DNA from: Candidatus Zixiibacteriota bacterium
GTDB lineage: Bacteria > Zixibacteria > MSB-5A5 > GN15 > FEB-12
Direction of reading: 5' to 3'
Assembly (NCBI GenBank): GCA_040752815.1
Contig: JBFMGC010000009.1
Span: 17,885-81,884, forward strand
DNA: 64,000 bases
Part shown: positions 1 through 8,900 of the stretch, piece by piece
Position numbering within the stretch: position 1 is the stretch's first letter
Layout: every line of letters begins with the position of its first letter
The notes under the pieces: generated by a model
What the model saw: the letters and a program-made list of their open reading frames with translations, nothing else
The model's database searches: none
What the model was told of the DNA's origin: nothing
Translations under genes and position numbers: made by a program

Positions 1-742
1 CTTTGACATCACCCGTTTTTCGATTATTGCCTCTGACGGCGTAACGGCCGTTTCGCACTACCTCGCCGAGGAGACGAAAGAAGTATTCCGGCTTGAACGG
101 GATATCCGTGTCGTGCACAACTTTGTCGATACCACACGATTTCGCCCCGGCTGCGAGCAGTGCCGCCGCAATGAACTGGTGCGCGAGGGGGAATTCCTCA
201 TCACGCACATCTCGAACTTCCGCCCGGTCAAGCGCGTGCTCGACGTTATCGACATATTCGAGCGCATCCAGGCCGAATTGCCGGCGCGCTTGCTCATGAT
301 CGGCGAGGGACCCGACTCCGTGCTGGCCCGTCGCCAGGTGAAGAAGAAGCGGCTTGATGACAAAGTGGTCTTTCTCGGCAACCAGGAAAGAGTCGAGGCG
401 GTGCTGCCTTGCTCCGATCTCTTCTTGGTGCCGTCGGAGGAGGAATCGTTCGGCCTGGCGGCGCTAGAGGCGCTCGCGTGCGGTGTGCCGGTAATCGGAA
501 CATCGGGAACCGGTCTTATGGAAGTAGTGGAGGATTATCGCAACGGATTCTTGCTGCCGGTTGGTGATACCGCGTCTATGGCCCGGGCCGGCGTGGCGCT
601 CCTGAAGGACAGCAAGCGTCATGTAGATTTCAAGCGGGCCGCAGCAGACATGGCCAACGCCAAGTTTAGCGCAGATAGGGTAGTGCCGGAGTATGAGGCG
701 TACTATCAGGAGGTGATCGATGGCCGAAACAGTCAGGCTTGA
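1..742 (+). CDS. bshA: N-acetyl-alpha-D-glucosaminyl L-malate synthase BshA (5' truncated by window edge)
   Basis: This is a GT4-type glycosyltransferase that joins UDP-GlcNAc to L-malate, the first step of bacillithiol synthesis in the cytosol. The reading frame runs open from base 2 to the stop, so the N-terminal half lies outside the window. Visible family signatures are SDGVTAVSHYL, VVHNFVDT, a GEGPD nucleotide-binding turn and the C-terminal EESFGLAALEALACGVPVI segment that binds the UDP-sugar (GT-B fold, E-x7-E type). An internal GTG at 113 would give a shorter protein lacking conserved sequence and is not the real start. The 3' end overlaps bshB1 by 23 bases, so the two are translationally coupled. 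Identity as BshA rather than another GT4 enzyme rests mainly on that neighbour. Confidence 0.88.
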   Translation, partial: FDITRFSIIASDGVTAVSHYLAEETKEVFRLERDIRVVHNFVDTTRFRPGCEQCRRNELVREGEFLITHISNFRPVKRVLDVIDIFERIQAELPARLLMIGEGPDSVLARRQVKKKRLDDKVVFLGNQERVEAVLPCSDLFLVPSEEESFGLAALEALACGVPVIGTSGTGLMEVVEDYRNGFLLPVGDTASMARAGVALLKDSKRHVDFKRAAADMANAKFSADRVVPEYEAYYQEVIDGRNSQA

Positions 743-1496
743 TGTACTGGCGATAGCCGCGCACCCCGACGACGCCGAGATCACCTGCGGCGGGCTTTTG
801 CTAAAGATGGTCGGCATGGGGCGGAAGGTCGGTATACTCGATCTGGCGCGGGGCGAGATGGGCACCTACGGTGACGAGCATATTCGCGCCAGGGAGGCCG
901 CCGCCGCCGCTCGAATCATGGGGCTGGCCTGGCGCGGCAACTCCGACCTGCCTGATGCCGCCATCGAGTATCATCATGAGAACAAGCTTGTTCTGGCGCA
1001 GACCATTCGCGAGACCAAGCCGGAACTGGTGATTCTGCCACACTGGTCGCAACGGCATCCGGATCATCTGGCGTGCAGCCGCCTCGGATACGACGCCTGT
1101 TACCTCGCCGGTCTGGCGAAATTGCCGCTCACCGGGGAACCGCACCGGCCGCGCAAGATCATTTACGCGTCATACTATCGTAACACGGACTATTCGTTTT
1201 TCGTGGATATCGGCGAAGTATTCGAGCTGAAACTTCGCGCGATTGCGGCATACCAATCGCAGTTCGGCGATCCGTCATGGGTCGACGAGGTCCTCAAGGG
1301 CGACATCGCTCCCGGCCAGATCATTGCGGCAGGGCGAAAAGACGTTTTCTCTCCCGGTACGCACATCTTCGACCTGCTTTACAGTCGCGCCCGCACGCTC
1401 GGTCACCAGGTGGGAGTCACCTTCGCCGAGGCGTACACAATCAAGGAGCAGATCCTGATCGACGATCCTCAGAAGATGCCCGTGCGCTCGATCTGA
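720..1496 (+). CDS. bshB1: Bacillithiol biosynthesis deacetylase BshB1
   Basis: A PIG-L/LmbE-type zinc deacetylase that removes the acetyl group from GlcNAc-malate, step two of bacillithiol synthesis. The N-terminus carries the metal motif AIAAHPDDAE (His-Pro-Asp-Asp) and the middle has HWSQRHPDH, the second metal-binding block; the 258-residue length is normal for BshB1. The ATG is preceded by a perfect AGGAGG at 708-713, inside the end of bshA, which fixes the start. The third enzyme, BshC (cysteine ligase), is not in the window. The family also includes mycothiol and other GlcNAc deacetylases, but the fused arrangement with bshA makes the bacillithiol role by far the most likely. Confidence 0.92.
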   Translation: MAETVRLDVLAIAAHPDDAEITCGGLLLKMVGMGRKVGILDLARGEMGTYGDEHIRAREAAAAARIMGLAWRGNSDLPDAAIEYHHENKLVLAQTIRETKPELVILPHWSQRHPDHLACSRLGYDACYLAGLAKLPLTGEPHRPRKIIYASYYRNTDYSFFVDIGEVFELKLRAIAAYQSQFGDPSWVDEVLKGDIAPGQIIAAGRKDVFSPGTHIFDLLYSRARTLGHQVGVTFAEAYTIKEQILIDDPQKMPVRSI

Positions 1497-1663
1497 ATGA
1501 GGCCGCAGTCTGACTCTCGTGCGCGGCAGACCTCCCGGTCTGCCCGTTGACCGACAATTTCTCTAACTCCAACGGGGCAGACGAGGACGTCTGCCGCCCA
1601 CAAGATTCAAGAAAGCCTCGCAAATAAGTCACCCTGAGCTTATCGAAGGGTGACTCCCGCCCG
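1497..1663. repeat. Intergenic hairpin cluster (three stem-loops)
   Basis: Between the convergent bshB1 and GYD genes lie three clean inverted repeats. At 1525-1544 GGCAGACC and GGTCTGCC flank TCCC. At 1576-1595 GGCAGACG and CGTCTGCC flank AGGA. At 1627-1655 AGTCACCCT and AGGGTGACT flank an 11-base loop (GAGCTTATCGA). Members of the same families recur at 2.2, 20.1, 24.5, 51.9 and 53.4 kb. As the region lies between convergent genes these may act as bidirectional terminators, although none is followed by a T-tract. Confidence 0.8.
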
Positions 1664-1960
1664 CTAAATCTCTTTCGTCAGTGCCAGTAGCCGCTTGTAC
1701 GGAATCGCGGTCCAGCTTTCGGCCACTGCCGCGCCGTGCGCCCGGCTGATCAGCGACACCTTGGCGGCGGTCTCCTCGTCGCGCGCCTCGTAGATGTCCA
1801 TGAAATCATAGGTGCCGAGCAAGGCATAGTGGGCGAGGAACTTGACGTCGGGACATTTCTCGTGCACCTCGTCGAGCCAGGCGGCGCCGATTTCCGCCCG
1901 GTCTTTCATCTTGGCGGCCACATCGGGCGCCAGCCGGGTCATGAGGATGTAGGTTTTCAT
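1664..1960 (-). CDS. GYD domain protein
   Basis: A 98-residue protein of the GYD family (small alpha/beta dimeric proteins of unknown biochemical role, related in fold to the dimeric alpha-beta barrel group). The sequence has the signature GTYDFMDIYEA, the variant of the 'GxYD' core, and ends in ALTKEI. The start is the ATG that gives MKTYILMTRL: it has a strong AAGGAGGT on the minus strand at 1970-1977. The open frame continues 39 codons further upstream, but that part is read from the intergenic hairpin element and shows no protein-like composition. No function can be assigned. Confidence 0.85.
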   Translation of the reverse strand: MKTYILMTRLAPDVAAKMKDRAEIGAAWLDEVHEKCPDVKFLAHYALLGTYDFMDIYEARDEETAAKVSLISRAHGAAVAESWTAIPYKRLLALTKEI

Positions 1961-1984
1961 TTTGCCAATACCTCCTTGTGGCTT

Positions 1985-2045
1985 GTAGGGCGGGATCGCT
2001 TCGATCCTGCCAATGGCGGCAGGACCGCAGGGGTCCTGCCCTACG
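1985..2045. repeat. Composite intergenic hairpin element (GCAGG-loop family)
   Basis: An outer GTAGGGC/GCCCTAC pair encloses two stem-loops: GGATCG/CGATCC (1993-2007), and GGCAGGACC/GGTCCTGCC around a GCAGG loop (2018-2040). The 28 bases 2018-2045 are repeated without change at 52017-52044, 50 kb away. The element sits immediately upstream of the GYD gene's ribosome-binding site. Directly downstream (2063-2073) is the short palindrome GTGAC-A-GTCAC. Confidence 0.85.
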
Positions 2046-2083
2046 GATTTGTTGCGTCGGGCGTGACAGTCACTCATCTAAAG

Positions 2084-2177
2084 CGGAAGGGGTGGGAATC
2101 GAACCCACCAGGGACAATGCGATTGCCCCCCTCACGGCTTTGAAGGCCGGGACCGCCACCAGACGGCATCCGCTTCC
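2084..2177 (-). tRNA. selC: tRNA-Sec (anticodon TCA)
   Basis: A 94-nt selenocysteine tRNA. The minus strand starts GGAAGCGG and ends CCCCTTCC plus discriminator G, giving the eight-pair acceptor stem typical of bacterial tRNA-Sec, with one C-C mismatch at pair 6. The anticodon loop reads CTTCAAA with TCA at 2141-2143. A long variable arm (GGGGGGCAATC... region) precedes the T arm GTGGG-TTCGATT-CCCAC. CCA is not encoded: the next bases are CTT. It decodes UGA as selenocysteine with SelA and SelB, which are encoded 11 kb away in this window. No SelD and no obvious selenoprotein were found here. Confidence 0.92.
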
Positions 2178-2183
2178 GGGTGC

Positions 2184-2212
2184 AAGATACGTAACTCTAT
2201 CAGAGTTGTAAA
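2184..2212 (-). promoter_or_regulatory. Putative selC promoter with internal palindrome
   Basis: On the minus strand TTTACA (2207-2212) and TATCTT (2184-2189) are 17 bases apart, and the predicted start falls on or next to base 1 of tRNA-Sec. The spacer contains the inverted repeat AACTCT-ATC-AGAGTT (2193-2207), a possible operator. Confidence 0.5.
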
Positions 2213-2222
2213 CGGTCATGCG

Positions 2223-2290
2223 CGGCAGGGTTGGAACCCTGCCGATCGTAAGCGTGCACCCGTGGTTGGCGGACGTCCTCGTCCACCAAC
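2223..2290. repeat. Two intergenic hairpins upstream of recG
   Basis: CGGCAGGGTT/AACCCTGCCG with a two-base loop lies at 2223-2244. At 2265-2290 GTTGG-C-GGACG pairs with CGTCC-A-CCAAC around TCCT; this is an inverted copy of the AGGA-loop family seen at 1576 and 24524. Confidence 0.8.
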
Positions 2291-2303
2291 GACAACAAAG
2301 TAA

Positions 2304-2331
2304 TTGACTCTCGTCAAATCGCTTCTAACCT
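2304..2331 (+). promoter_or_regulatory. Putative recG promoter (leaderless)
   Basis: TTGACT (2304-2309), 16 bases, then TAACCT (2326-2331). The -10 is weak (3 of 6), but the predicted start (2338/2339) coincides with the GTG start codon of recG, which has no Shine-Dalgarno sequence. Confidence 0.3.
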
Positions 2332-2338
2332 TCCCCCC

Positions 2339-4426
2339 GTGGCCGAATTGAAACTCAACTCGCCGCTCCAGTACGTCAAGGGTGTCGGGCCGAAAAAAGC
2401 CGCCGTGCTCGCCCGCCACGGCCTGAACACAGTCGAGGACATCCTCTACTACTTCCCACGCCAATATCTCGACCGCTCCAATATCGTGCGCATCGCCGAC
2501 CTCAAAATCGACCAGCCGGCCACCATTCTCGGTGAGGTCAAAGCACACGGCATCCTGCAGGGCCGTCGTACGCGGTATGAGGTGATTCTCGGCGACCAGA
2601 GCGGTCATGTCTCGCTGATCTGGTTTGCCGGCATCAGGTTTTGGGAACGGATGTTCAAGAAGGGGATGAAAATCGCCGCTACCGGAACGCCGAGCTACTT
2701 CCAGGGACTCCAGATCATCCACCCCGACCTGGAACGGCTCGACGATTTCTCCGATCAGTTGGTCCATGCCGGGCGGATTATACCGGTCTATCCGCAGACC
2801 GCCGAGCTTAGCCAGGTAGGGCTATCCAGTCGCGGGATGCGCACGGTTACGACGTTCATATTTGACAACCTGAAAGAGAAACTGGACGAGTACCTGCCCG
2901 AATCGGTGCGCGGGCAGCAGCAGCTTTTGCCCCGGCACGTTGCGGTTACCAACACTCACTACCCTGAGAGCAGTGAGCAGATCGAACAATGCCGTCGCCG
3001 CCTGGCGTTTGATGAGCTACTCCAACTACAGTTCCTCGTATCGCGCAACAAGGGACGCAAAGCGTCTATTACCAAGGAACACAATTACTCCGCCCCAGGC
3101 GCCATGCTGACTCAATTGCGCCGGCGCCTTCCGTTCGAACTGACTGCGGAGCAGAAGAAAGTCATCAAAGAGATTTTTCAAGATATGCAGGGCGAGCGCC
3201 CGATGTCACGCCTCTTGCACGGCGAAGTAGGCTGCGGCAAGACCGTCGTAGCGGTAGTTGCCGGTTTGTACGCGGTGGAGAATGGTCTGCAATGCGCGTT
3301 CATGGCGCCGACAGAAATCTTAGCTGAGCAGCATTACCGCAACTGGGGGACTGCCCTCGATGAGTGCGGTGCTCACTCGGCGCTTCTCACCGCCAGTTTG
3401 ACCACTGCTCAGAAGAAGAAGATCGCCGAGCGCTGTGCCGAGGGGGCAATCGACATCCTGTTCGGCACCCATGCGCTGATCTATGACTACGTCAGCTTCA
3501 AGCAGCTCGGCCTTGTTGTCATCGACGAACAACATCGATTCGGGGTTGAGCAGCGCGGACGACTCTACGTCAAAGGGGCCGATCCCGATCTGCTGGTTAT
3601 GACCGCCACGCCGATACCGCGCACGCTGGCGCTGACCCTCTACGGCGATCTCGACATTTCGACAATCAAAGACGTTCCCCCCGGGCGAAAGCCGATTCGC
3701 ACCGTGTGGCGCATGAGCGACAGCCGCGACAAAGTCTGGCAGTTCATTCGCGACGAAACCGGCCGCGGCGGGCAGGCCTATATAATCTATCCGCTGATCG
3801 AGAAGTCGGAACAATCAGAACTCGAGAATGTCGAGGACGCGTACGCGGAGCTTTCTGCCGGTGCGCTGAACGGCCTGCGACTCGGCATCGTCCACGGGCG
3901 TGTGAAATCCAAAGAGCGCGACACCATCATTCGGCAGTTTCGCGACGGGCAGATCGATGTTTTGATGTCCACGACCGTGATCGAGGTCGGCATTGACAAT
4001 CCCAACGCTACTGTGCTGGTGATCGAGCACGCCGAGCGTTTCGGCCTGGCGCAGTTGCACCAGTTGCGCGGGCGGATCGGGCGGGGGGGCAAGGCGGCGA
4101 CCGCGGTGGCGATTGCTCATGCGCCGGTGTCTCCGATAGCGCGGCAGCGGTTGGAGTTTTTCGCGCAGCACGGCGACGGGTTTCTGATCGCCGAGGCCGA
4201 TCTGCAGTTGCGCGGGCCGGGGGAGATTTTCGGGGTCAGACAATCGGGCCTGCCGGAGCTTCGCGCGGCCAACCTCTGGGCCGACCGTGATCTGATGGAA
4301 GCAGCGCGCGAACTGCTCGAGAGAATAGTCGGCAACCGTGATCAGCTTGACAGTGAACACCAGCGGCTGTATAACTACCTGAGCAGGGTCGCCGAACGTC
4401 GGGAACTGCTTCTCGGCGGCGGCTGA
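2339..4426 (+). CDS. recG: ATP-dependent DNA helicase RecG
   Basis: A monomeric helicase that remodels stalled replication forks and Holliday junctions. The 695 residues show the normal order: an N-terminal wedge/OB domain (YVKGVGPKKAAVLARHGL helix-hairpin-helix-like start, then an OB fold), a helicase core with Walker A GEVGCGKT, the DEQH box in VIDEQHRFGVEQR, motif III TATPIPRTLA, and the second RecA domain with STTVIEVGIDNPNA and the QLRGRIGRGG motif VI, then the RecG C-terminal wrap. Start is GTG (MAELKLNSPLQ); no ribosome-binding site is visible, and a promoter seems to abut the start. Full length and apparently intact. Confidence 0.96.
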   Translation: MAELKLNSPLQYVKGVGPKKAAVLARHGLNTVEDILYYFPRQYLDRSNIVRIADLKIDQPATILGEVKAHGILQGRRTRYEVILGDQSGHVSLIWFAGIRFWERMFKKGMKIAATGTPSYFQGLQIIHPDLERLDDFSDQLVHAGRIIPVYPQTAELSQVGLSSRGMRTVTTFIFDNLKEKLDEYLPESVRGQQQLLPRHVAVTNTHYPESSEQIEQCRRRLAFDELLQLQFLVSRNKGRKASITKEHNYSAPGAMLTQLRRRLPFELTAEQKKVIKEIFQDMQGERPMSRLLHGEVGCGKTVVAVVAGLYAVENGLQCAFMAPTEILAEQHYRNWGTALDECGAHSALLTASLTTAQKKKIAERCAEGAIDILFGTHALIYDYVSFKQLGLVVIDEQHRFGVEQRGRLYVKGADPDLLVMTATPIPRTLALTLYGDLDISTIKDVPPGRKPIRTVWRMSDSRDKVWQFIRDETGRGGQAYIIYPLIEKSEQSELENVEDAYAELSAGALNGLRLGIVHGRVKSKERDTIIRQFRDGQIDVLMSTTVIEVGIDNPNATVLVIEHAERFGLAQLHQLRGRIGRGGKAATAVAIAHAPVSPIARQRLEFFAQHGDGFLIAEADLQLRGPGEIFGVRQSGLPELRAANLWADRDLMEAARELLERIVGNRDQLDSEHQRLYNYLSRVAERRELLLGGG

Positions 4427-4473
4427 GCAGGCGGCGACAAACTCAGTGCGAAACATCTCATTCGGGTATCTCT

Positions 4474-4806
4474 GTGGTAGAAGAGCAAAGTGAAGACATC
4501 AACTTCATGTTCTATCAATTGGTTCTGTCTCTACAGACGGCCGCCATGCATCATCTCGGCAAGGTGGCCTCGCCGATCACGGGCAAGATCGAGCGAAACC
4601 TCGAGGCCGCGCGCGGCAGTATCGACATGCTGGATATGATCGAGAGAAAGACAGCCAATAACCTCACGCCGGGGGAGCAGAGCCTCCTGAGTCATGCGCT
4701 CTATCAGCTCCGCCTGAATTTCCTTGACGAGGCCGCCAAGCCGGATGCCGCCGCGAGCACGCCGGAGGAGCCCACGAACCCCGCCGACGGCGAAACCGTG
4801 CATTAG
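4474..4806 (+). CDS. DUF1844 domain protein
   Basis: A 110-residue soluble protein of the DUF1844 family. Typical features are the N-terminal helix INFMFYQLVLSLQTAAMHHLG, the IDMLDMIERKTANNLT centre and a second helical segment ending in LNFLDEA; the last 25 residues are a Pro/Ala/Glu-rich tail. The family is widespread in FCB and deltaproteobacterial genomes and has no established function. It starts at a GTG (MVEEQSED) 47 bases after recG and is probably cotranscribed with it. Confidence 0.85.
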   Translation: MVEEQSEDINFMFYQLVLSLQTAAMHHLGKVASPITGKIERNLEAARGSIDMLDMIERKTANNLTPGEQSLLSHALYQLRLNFLDEAAKPDAAASTPEEPTNPADGETVH

Positions 4807-4896
4807 AAAATCGTCTGATTGGACATCTCCCGCCGAGTGTAAAATGGAATAGGGGTAGTATCAGGTTGATTCAGGCATAGAACCGACCTTTTGAGC

Positions 4897-4924
4897 TTGA
4901 TTTGAGTGCATATGCGGCTATATT
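4897..4924 (+). promoter_or_regulatory. Putative murB promoter (leaderless)
   Basis: TTGATT (4897-4902), 16 bases, TATATT (4919-4924). The predicted start at about 4931 lies on the GTG start codon (4930), suggesting an mRNA with no leader; alternatively translation starts at the ATG two codons later (4936). Confidence 0.45.
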
Positions 4925-4929
4925 AGTCT

Positions 4930-5883
4930 GTGAAAATGGTTGCCCAACCGAAAGTTAGCCCGAATTGGCCAGTCTCGAAATTGATCGAGGCGTTCGGGGC
5001 CGATCTTGAGTTTTCTCGATCGCTGGCGCCTCTGACGAGCTACGAAACCGGCGGCCCGGCCCGGTACTTTCTTTCAGCACGCTCAATCGACGAGGTGACT
5101 CGCGCGGTCAAGGCGGCCCGAAGACTTGAGATTCCGGCTGTGGTGATCGGCGGCGGCTCGAATTTGCTGGTATCGGACGAGGGTTTTGACGGACTCGTTA
5201 TCAAGATGGATATCATGGGGTTACGCCGATTGGATAACGGTTTGGTTGAGGCCGGCGGCGGGGAGCAACTGATCGACCTGGTGAACTTTGCTTCCGAAAG
5301 CAGCCTGACTGGGATCGAATTTGCGGCCGGAATCTGGGGCTCGGTAGGGGGAGCGATTTACGGCAACGCGGGTGCGTTCGGCGGCGAAATCGGCCAACTG
5401 ATGGTGACCGGTGTCATCATTGATGCCTCAGGCAGGGTTCGTGAAGTCACCAGAGACTACTTTCAGTTCAATTATCGCCACTCTTATCTCAAAGAGACCC
5501 ATGAAATAGTCGCCTCGGCAGTCTTTCAACTCGCGCCGGGCGACAGGGCAGTGATAGAAGCAGAAGTCAATCGAATCCTCACTCTTCGGGCCGACCGCCA
5601 TCCGGACCGTCGCACCGCCGGTTGCTTCTTTCGCAACATTCCGGATGCCACCCAGCAATACGGCAAACTGCCCGCCGGAAAACTCCTCGAAGAAGTCGGC
5701 GCCAAGCAGTTGAGCGTGGGCGGTGCACGGGTGTATGAAAAGCACGCCAATATCATCATCAATGCCGGTGGAGCGACCTCAAAGGATATCCGCCAACTGG
5801 CCGATATTTTGAAACAGAGAGTTTTAGACCGCTTCGGAATCGAGTTGCAGGAAGAAGTCCAGCAGATCGGATCATTTTCTTAA
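4930..5883 (+). CDS. murB: UDP-N-acetylenolpyruvoylglucosamine reductase MurB
   Basis: An FAD enzyme that reduces UDP-GlcNAc-enolpyruvate to UDP-N-acetylmuramate, the committed second step of peptidoglycan synthesis. Visible signatures: SLAPLTSYETGGPARYF at the N-terminus, the FAD-binding GGGSNLLVSDEGF, GIEFAAGIWGSVGGAIYGNAG, the C-terminal RADRHPDRRTAGCFFRN with the catalytic Ser/Cys position, GKLLEEVGAK, and HANIIINAGGATSKDI. The 317 residues match the short type II MurB. The gene is monocistronic in appearance: its own promoter lies directly in front, and sprA follows after 64 bases. Confidence 0.96.
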   Translation: MKMVAQPKVSPNWPVSKLIEAFGADLEFSRSLAPLTSYETGGPARYFLSARSIDEVTRAVKAARRLEIPAVVIGGGSNLLVSDEGFDGLVIKMDIMGLRRLDNGLVEAGGGEQLIDLVNFASESSLTGIEFAAGIWGSVGGAIYGNAGAFGGEIGQLMVTGVIIDASGRVREVTRDYFQFNYRHSYLKETHEIVASAVFQLAPGDRAVIEAEVNRILTLRADRHPDRRTAGCFFRNIPDATQQYGKLPAGKLLEEVGAKQLSVGGARVYEKHANIIINAGGATSKDIRQLADILKQRVLDRFGIELQEEVQQIGSFS

Positions 5884-5947
5884 GGAGAACGCGCCTATCG
5901 AGTCTTTGCTAAAGAGCTGAAACTGGTTTCTTTCACTTGGTAGGCTT

Positions 5948-8900
5948 GTGAGCGTTCGGTCGCACACCAAAGCTGTACTCATTCTTGTTGCTCTGCTCTT
6001 GCGGGGCGGCTTGTCGTATGCCCAGGTAGAGGGTATCGGTTTCCAGGCCCGTCTGGAAATGCGCTCCATGGTGGTTTCTCCTTACGAGGCCCCTGATGAT
6101 CGCTTCTCTGCTGCCCTCTATCCGCTTACCTATCCCGTGCTTTCCGGTCAGCTTCTATACGTTCCCAAGGCGGAAGAGAAAAGTGATTTCGATGCCGGCG
6201 CGATCTCTTTCGGTACCCGTATGCACGGCGGCGTCGACCTGGTTCCGGTGTCGGTCGATGCCCGTCGTTTCTATGAACGCCGGACCGCTTACAACATCTC
6301 CGAGCGTTGGGAAGGATTCGCGCTCAATTCGCTTGTGCAGTCCCAGAGGCAGGGGAAGCGAGACGGACTGTCGATCGGCGTAAATCTGCCCAAGCGGTTC
6401 GACCAGATGTTCGGCGAGGGCGGCGCCAACCTGCGGGTCAGCGGGTACCGCCGTATCTCCTTCTCAGGCCGTTCCCAATGGGATGACGCTGCCGGCTCGG
6501 GGATCAGGCGGCAAAGCAAGTTCCCTGCGCTCAACATGGAGCAGATTTCCCGGTTTACGATTCAAGGGACAATCGGCACCAAGATCACCGTCAGCGTTTC
6601 GCAAGACAACCAGACCGACATCCCCCTGGCCAATCGCCTTATCCTGCGCTATAAAGGCGACGAGGACGACATCCTAAAGACTATCGAAGCCGGTAACACC
6701 ACGCTCAATATCCCTAATACTCGGTTCGTGGGTTACTCACAGAGCATCGCCGGGCTGTTCGGGATAAAGACCGAGGCCCGGCTGGGAAACTTCGGCCTCA
6801 CGGCTATTGCCTCGCAGGAGAAAGGTTCGTCCGAATCGGCTACGGTCTCCGCCACCGGCGAAGAGAATGCGGAACCCGTACGTGATTATCAATATCAGGA
6901 GGGCCGCATCTTTGACCTCGCTTATCCGGGCGAAATCGGACGATACGACTCGGTTCGGGTTTTTGTCTATGAAGAGGAAACCGACCAGCGCAATCCGGTA
7001 GCCGAGAAGATGTATCTGGAAAACGGGCCGCTCGATCCTAACGGAACCTACAACACGAGCGATCAGCTAATGTCCGAAGTGCAGCAAGATCAGTTCGAGC
7101 TTCTGTACGGACAGGACACGACGCGATGTCCGGTAGCGCTGGTCTTCTACAACGGACGTCGGCGGGCAATCGGCGTTCGCATGTTTATCCAGCGGTTCTC
7201 GTCCCCTGGTAATCCCACCGGTGTGATAGACACAATCGGTTATACGGATCCGGCTGAGACCGATACTTTGCGCATCATTCAGCCTTTATCCAAGAACATC
7301 GTGCCGGACAATCCGGCCTGGAATTTGATGTGGCGGAACTGCTATCGCATCCCCAAGAATGTAAAGATCGAGGACATCGATATCAGGGTGTTCAAGGGGC
7401 TTCCCGGCCGCGAAGGGACATCGTCGAGTCTCGATTACCAGAAAGTGGATGATGTCGCAGAGGATCCGTACATTCAAATCCTCGGTTTGGACCAGTGGAA
7501 TAACAACCGGACCGATACGAAGATTCCTGACGGCAAGATCGATCCCTTTGCCGACGTATTCCGCGAAGATTGGGGGCTGATCATCTTCCCTGAGCGGGAG
7601 CCTTTCAATTCGAACAGAGTATTTGTGGACGCTACCGGCAACCGGTCTGATACGCTGGTGGAGAAAGTTTCATCCATTTACAGGTATGCGTCGCCCAAAG
7701 AAAAAACCGACAACAGCAAGTACTACCTGTGGCTTTCTACTAAAGCTCGCAGCGCCAGTATCAGGCTGGGGCGGGCCAATGTTATCGAAGGATCCGAGCG
7801 GGTCACGCTCAATGGCCGACCCCTGGTGAAGGGGAAAGATTATGAAATCTCGTATGATCTTGGCCAGGTGACGCTCCTTACCGATGAGGCCACCGATCCC
7901 AATTCCGACGTGCGGGTGGAGTTCCAGTACGCGCCGTTCATGGCTTTGCAGAAGAAAACGCTTCTGGGGATGCGGGCTGAGTACGAGCACAGCGAGAACC
8001 TCAAGCTGGGCACGACGGTCCTTTACAAATCGGACAAGGCTCAGGAGCGCAAACCAAGGGTGGGGCAGGAAACGTCAAAGGCGTCCGTCTATGACTTCGA
8101 CATGTCATTCGCCTTAAATCCCAAGTTCATCACCAAAGCGGTGGATGCCTTGCCGTTCATTGATGCGGAGGCCGATTCGCGCATCCGGGTCACGGCCGAG
8201 GTGGCGCAGTCGCGGCCCAACCCGAATGTTGATGGCGCCGCGTATGTCGATGACTTCGAATCGGCGGTCGAACTTCTATCGCTGGGTAATGTGCGCACCA
8301 ACTGGACACTGGCCTCGGCTCCGGTGGACGTTGATACGTCCAGCGACGCCTGGGCGAGGGGTACGATTCGGTGGCATAACCCGCCGGCGATTTCACGCGA
8401 GGAAGTATATGAGGGCGAAACCGTGGCCGGGCAAGGGGCCTTGCAACCGCTGCGCCTGATCTTCCGCCCACGCGGCTACAAATTCTTCGGGCCGTCGGAA
8501 ACACCCTGCGCGGATTCGATGCCATCCAAGTCCTGGGGCGGAATTATGCGCTCGTTCGAAAACCGCGTCGACCGGAAGCGCGTGCAGTTGTTCGAAGTTC
8601 GCGCCAAGGGCGGTAAGGGAAAACTCCATTTCGATTTCGGCCGCATCAGTGAGGATATTAACGGCAACGGCAAAAACGAGGACGAGGACTGGTTTCCGGA
8701 GAACCGCTCGTTGGACGTCATCCCCGGCAGCGGGATCAACGAGGACACCGGGCTGGACAGCCTGCTCGATCCCGCCGAGATTGACGCTTGTGGGCGGCCC
8801 TATGATGTGGCCATCAACCCTGATCCGGCCGCCGACAACTGGTGGTACGAATACAAGGGGAAGGGCGCCGGGGGCGGTACATCGCGTCCCCCGGTCCCGC

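Noticed and set aside
113..742. Short 209-residue ORF as a complete glycosyltransferase gene
   Set aside because: The frame is open to the left edge and the upstream residues match BshA, so this is the end of a longer gene and the GTG is internal.
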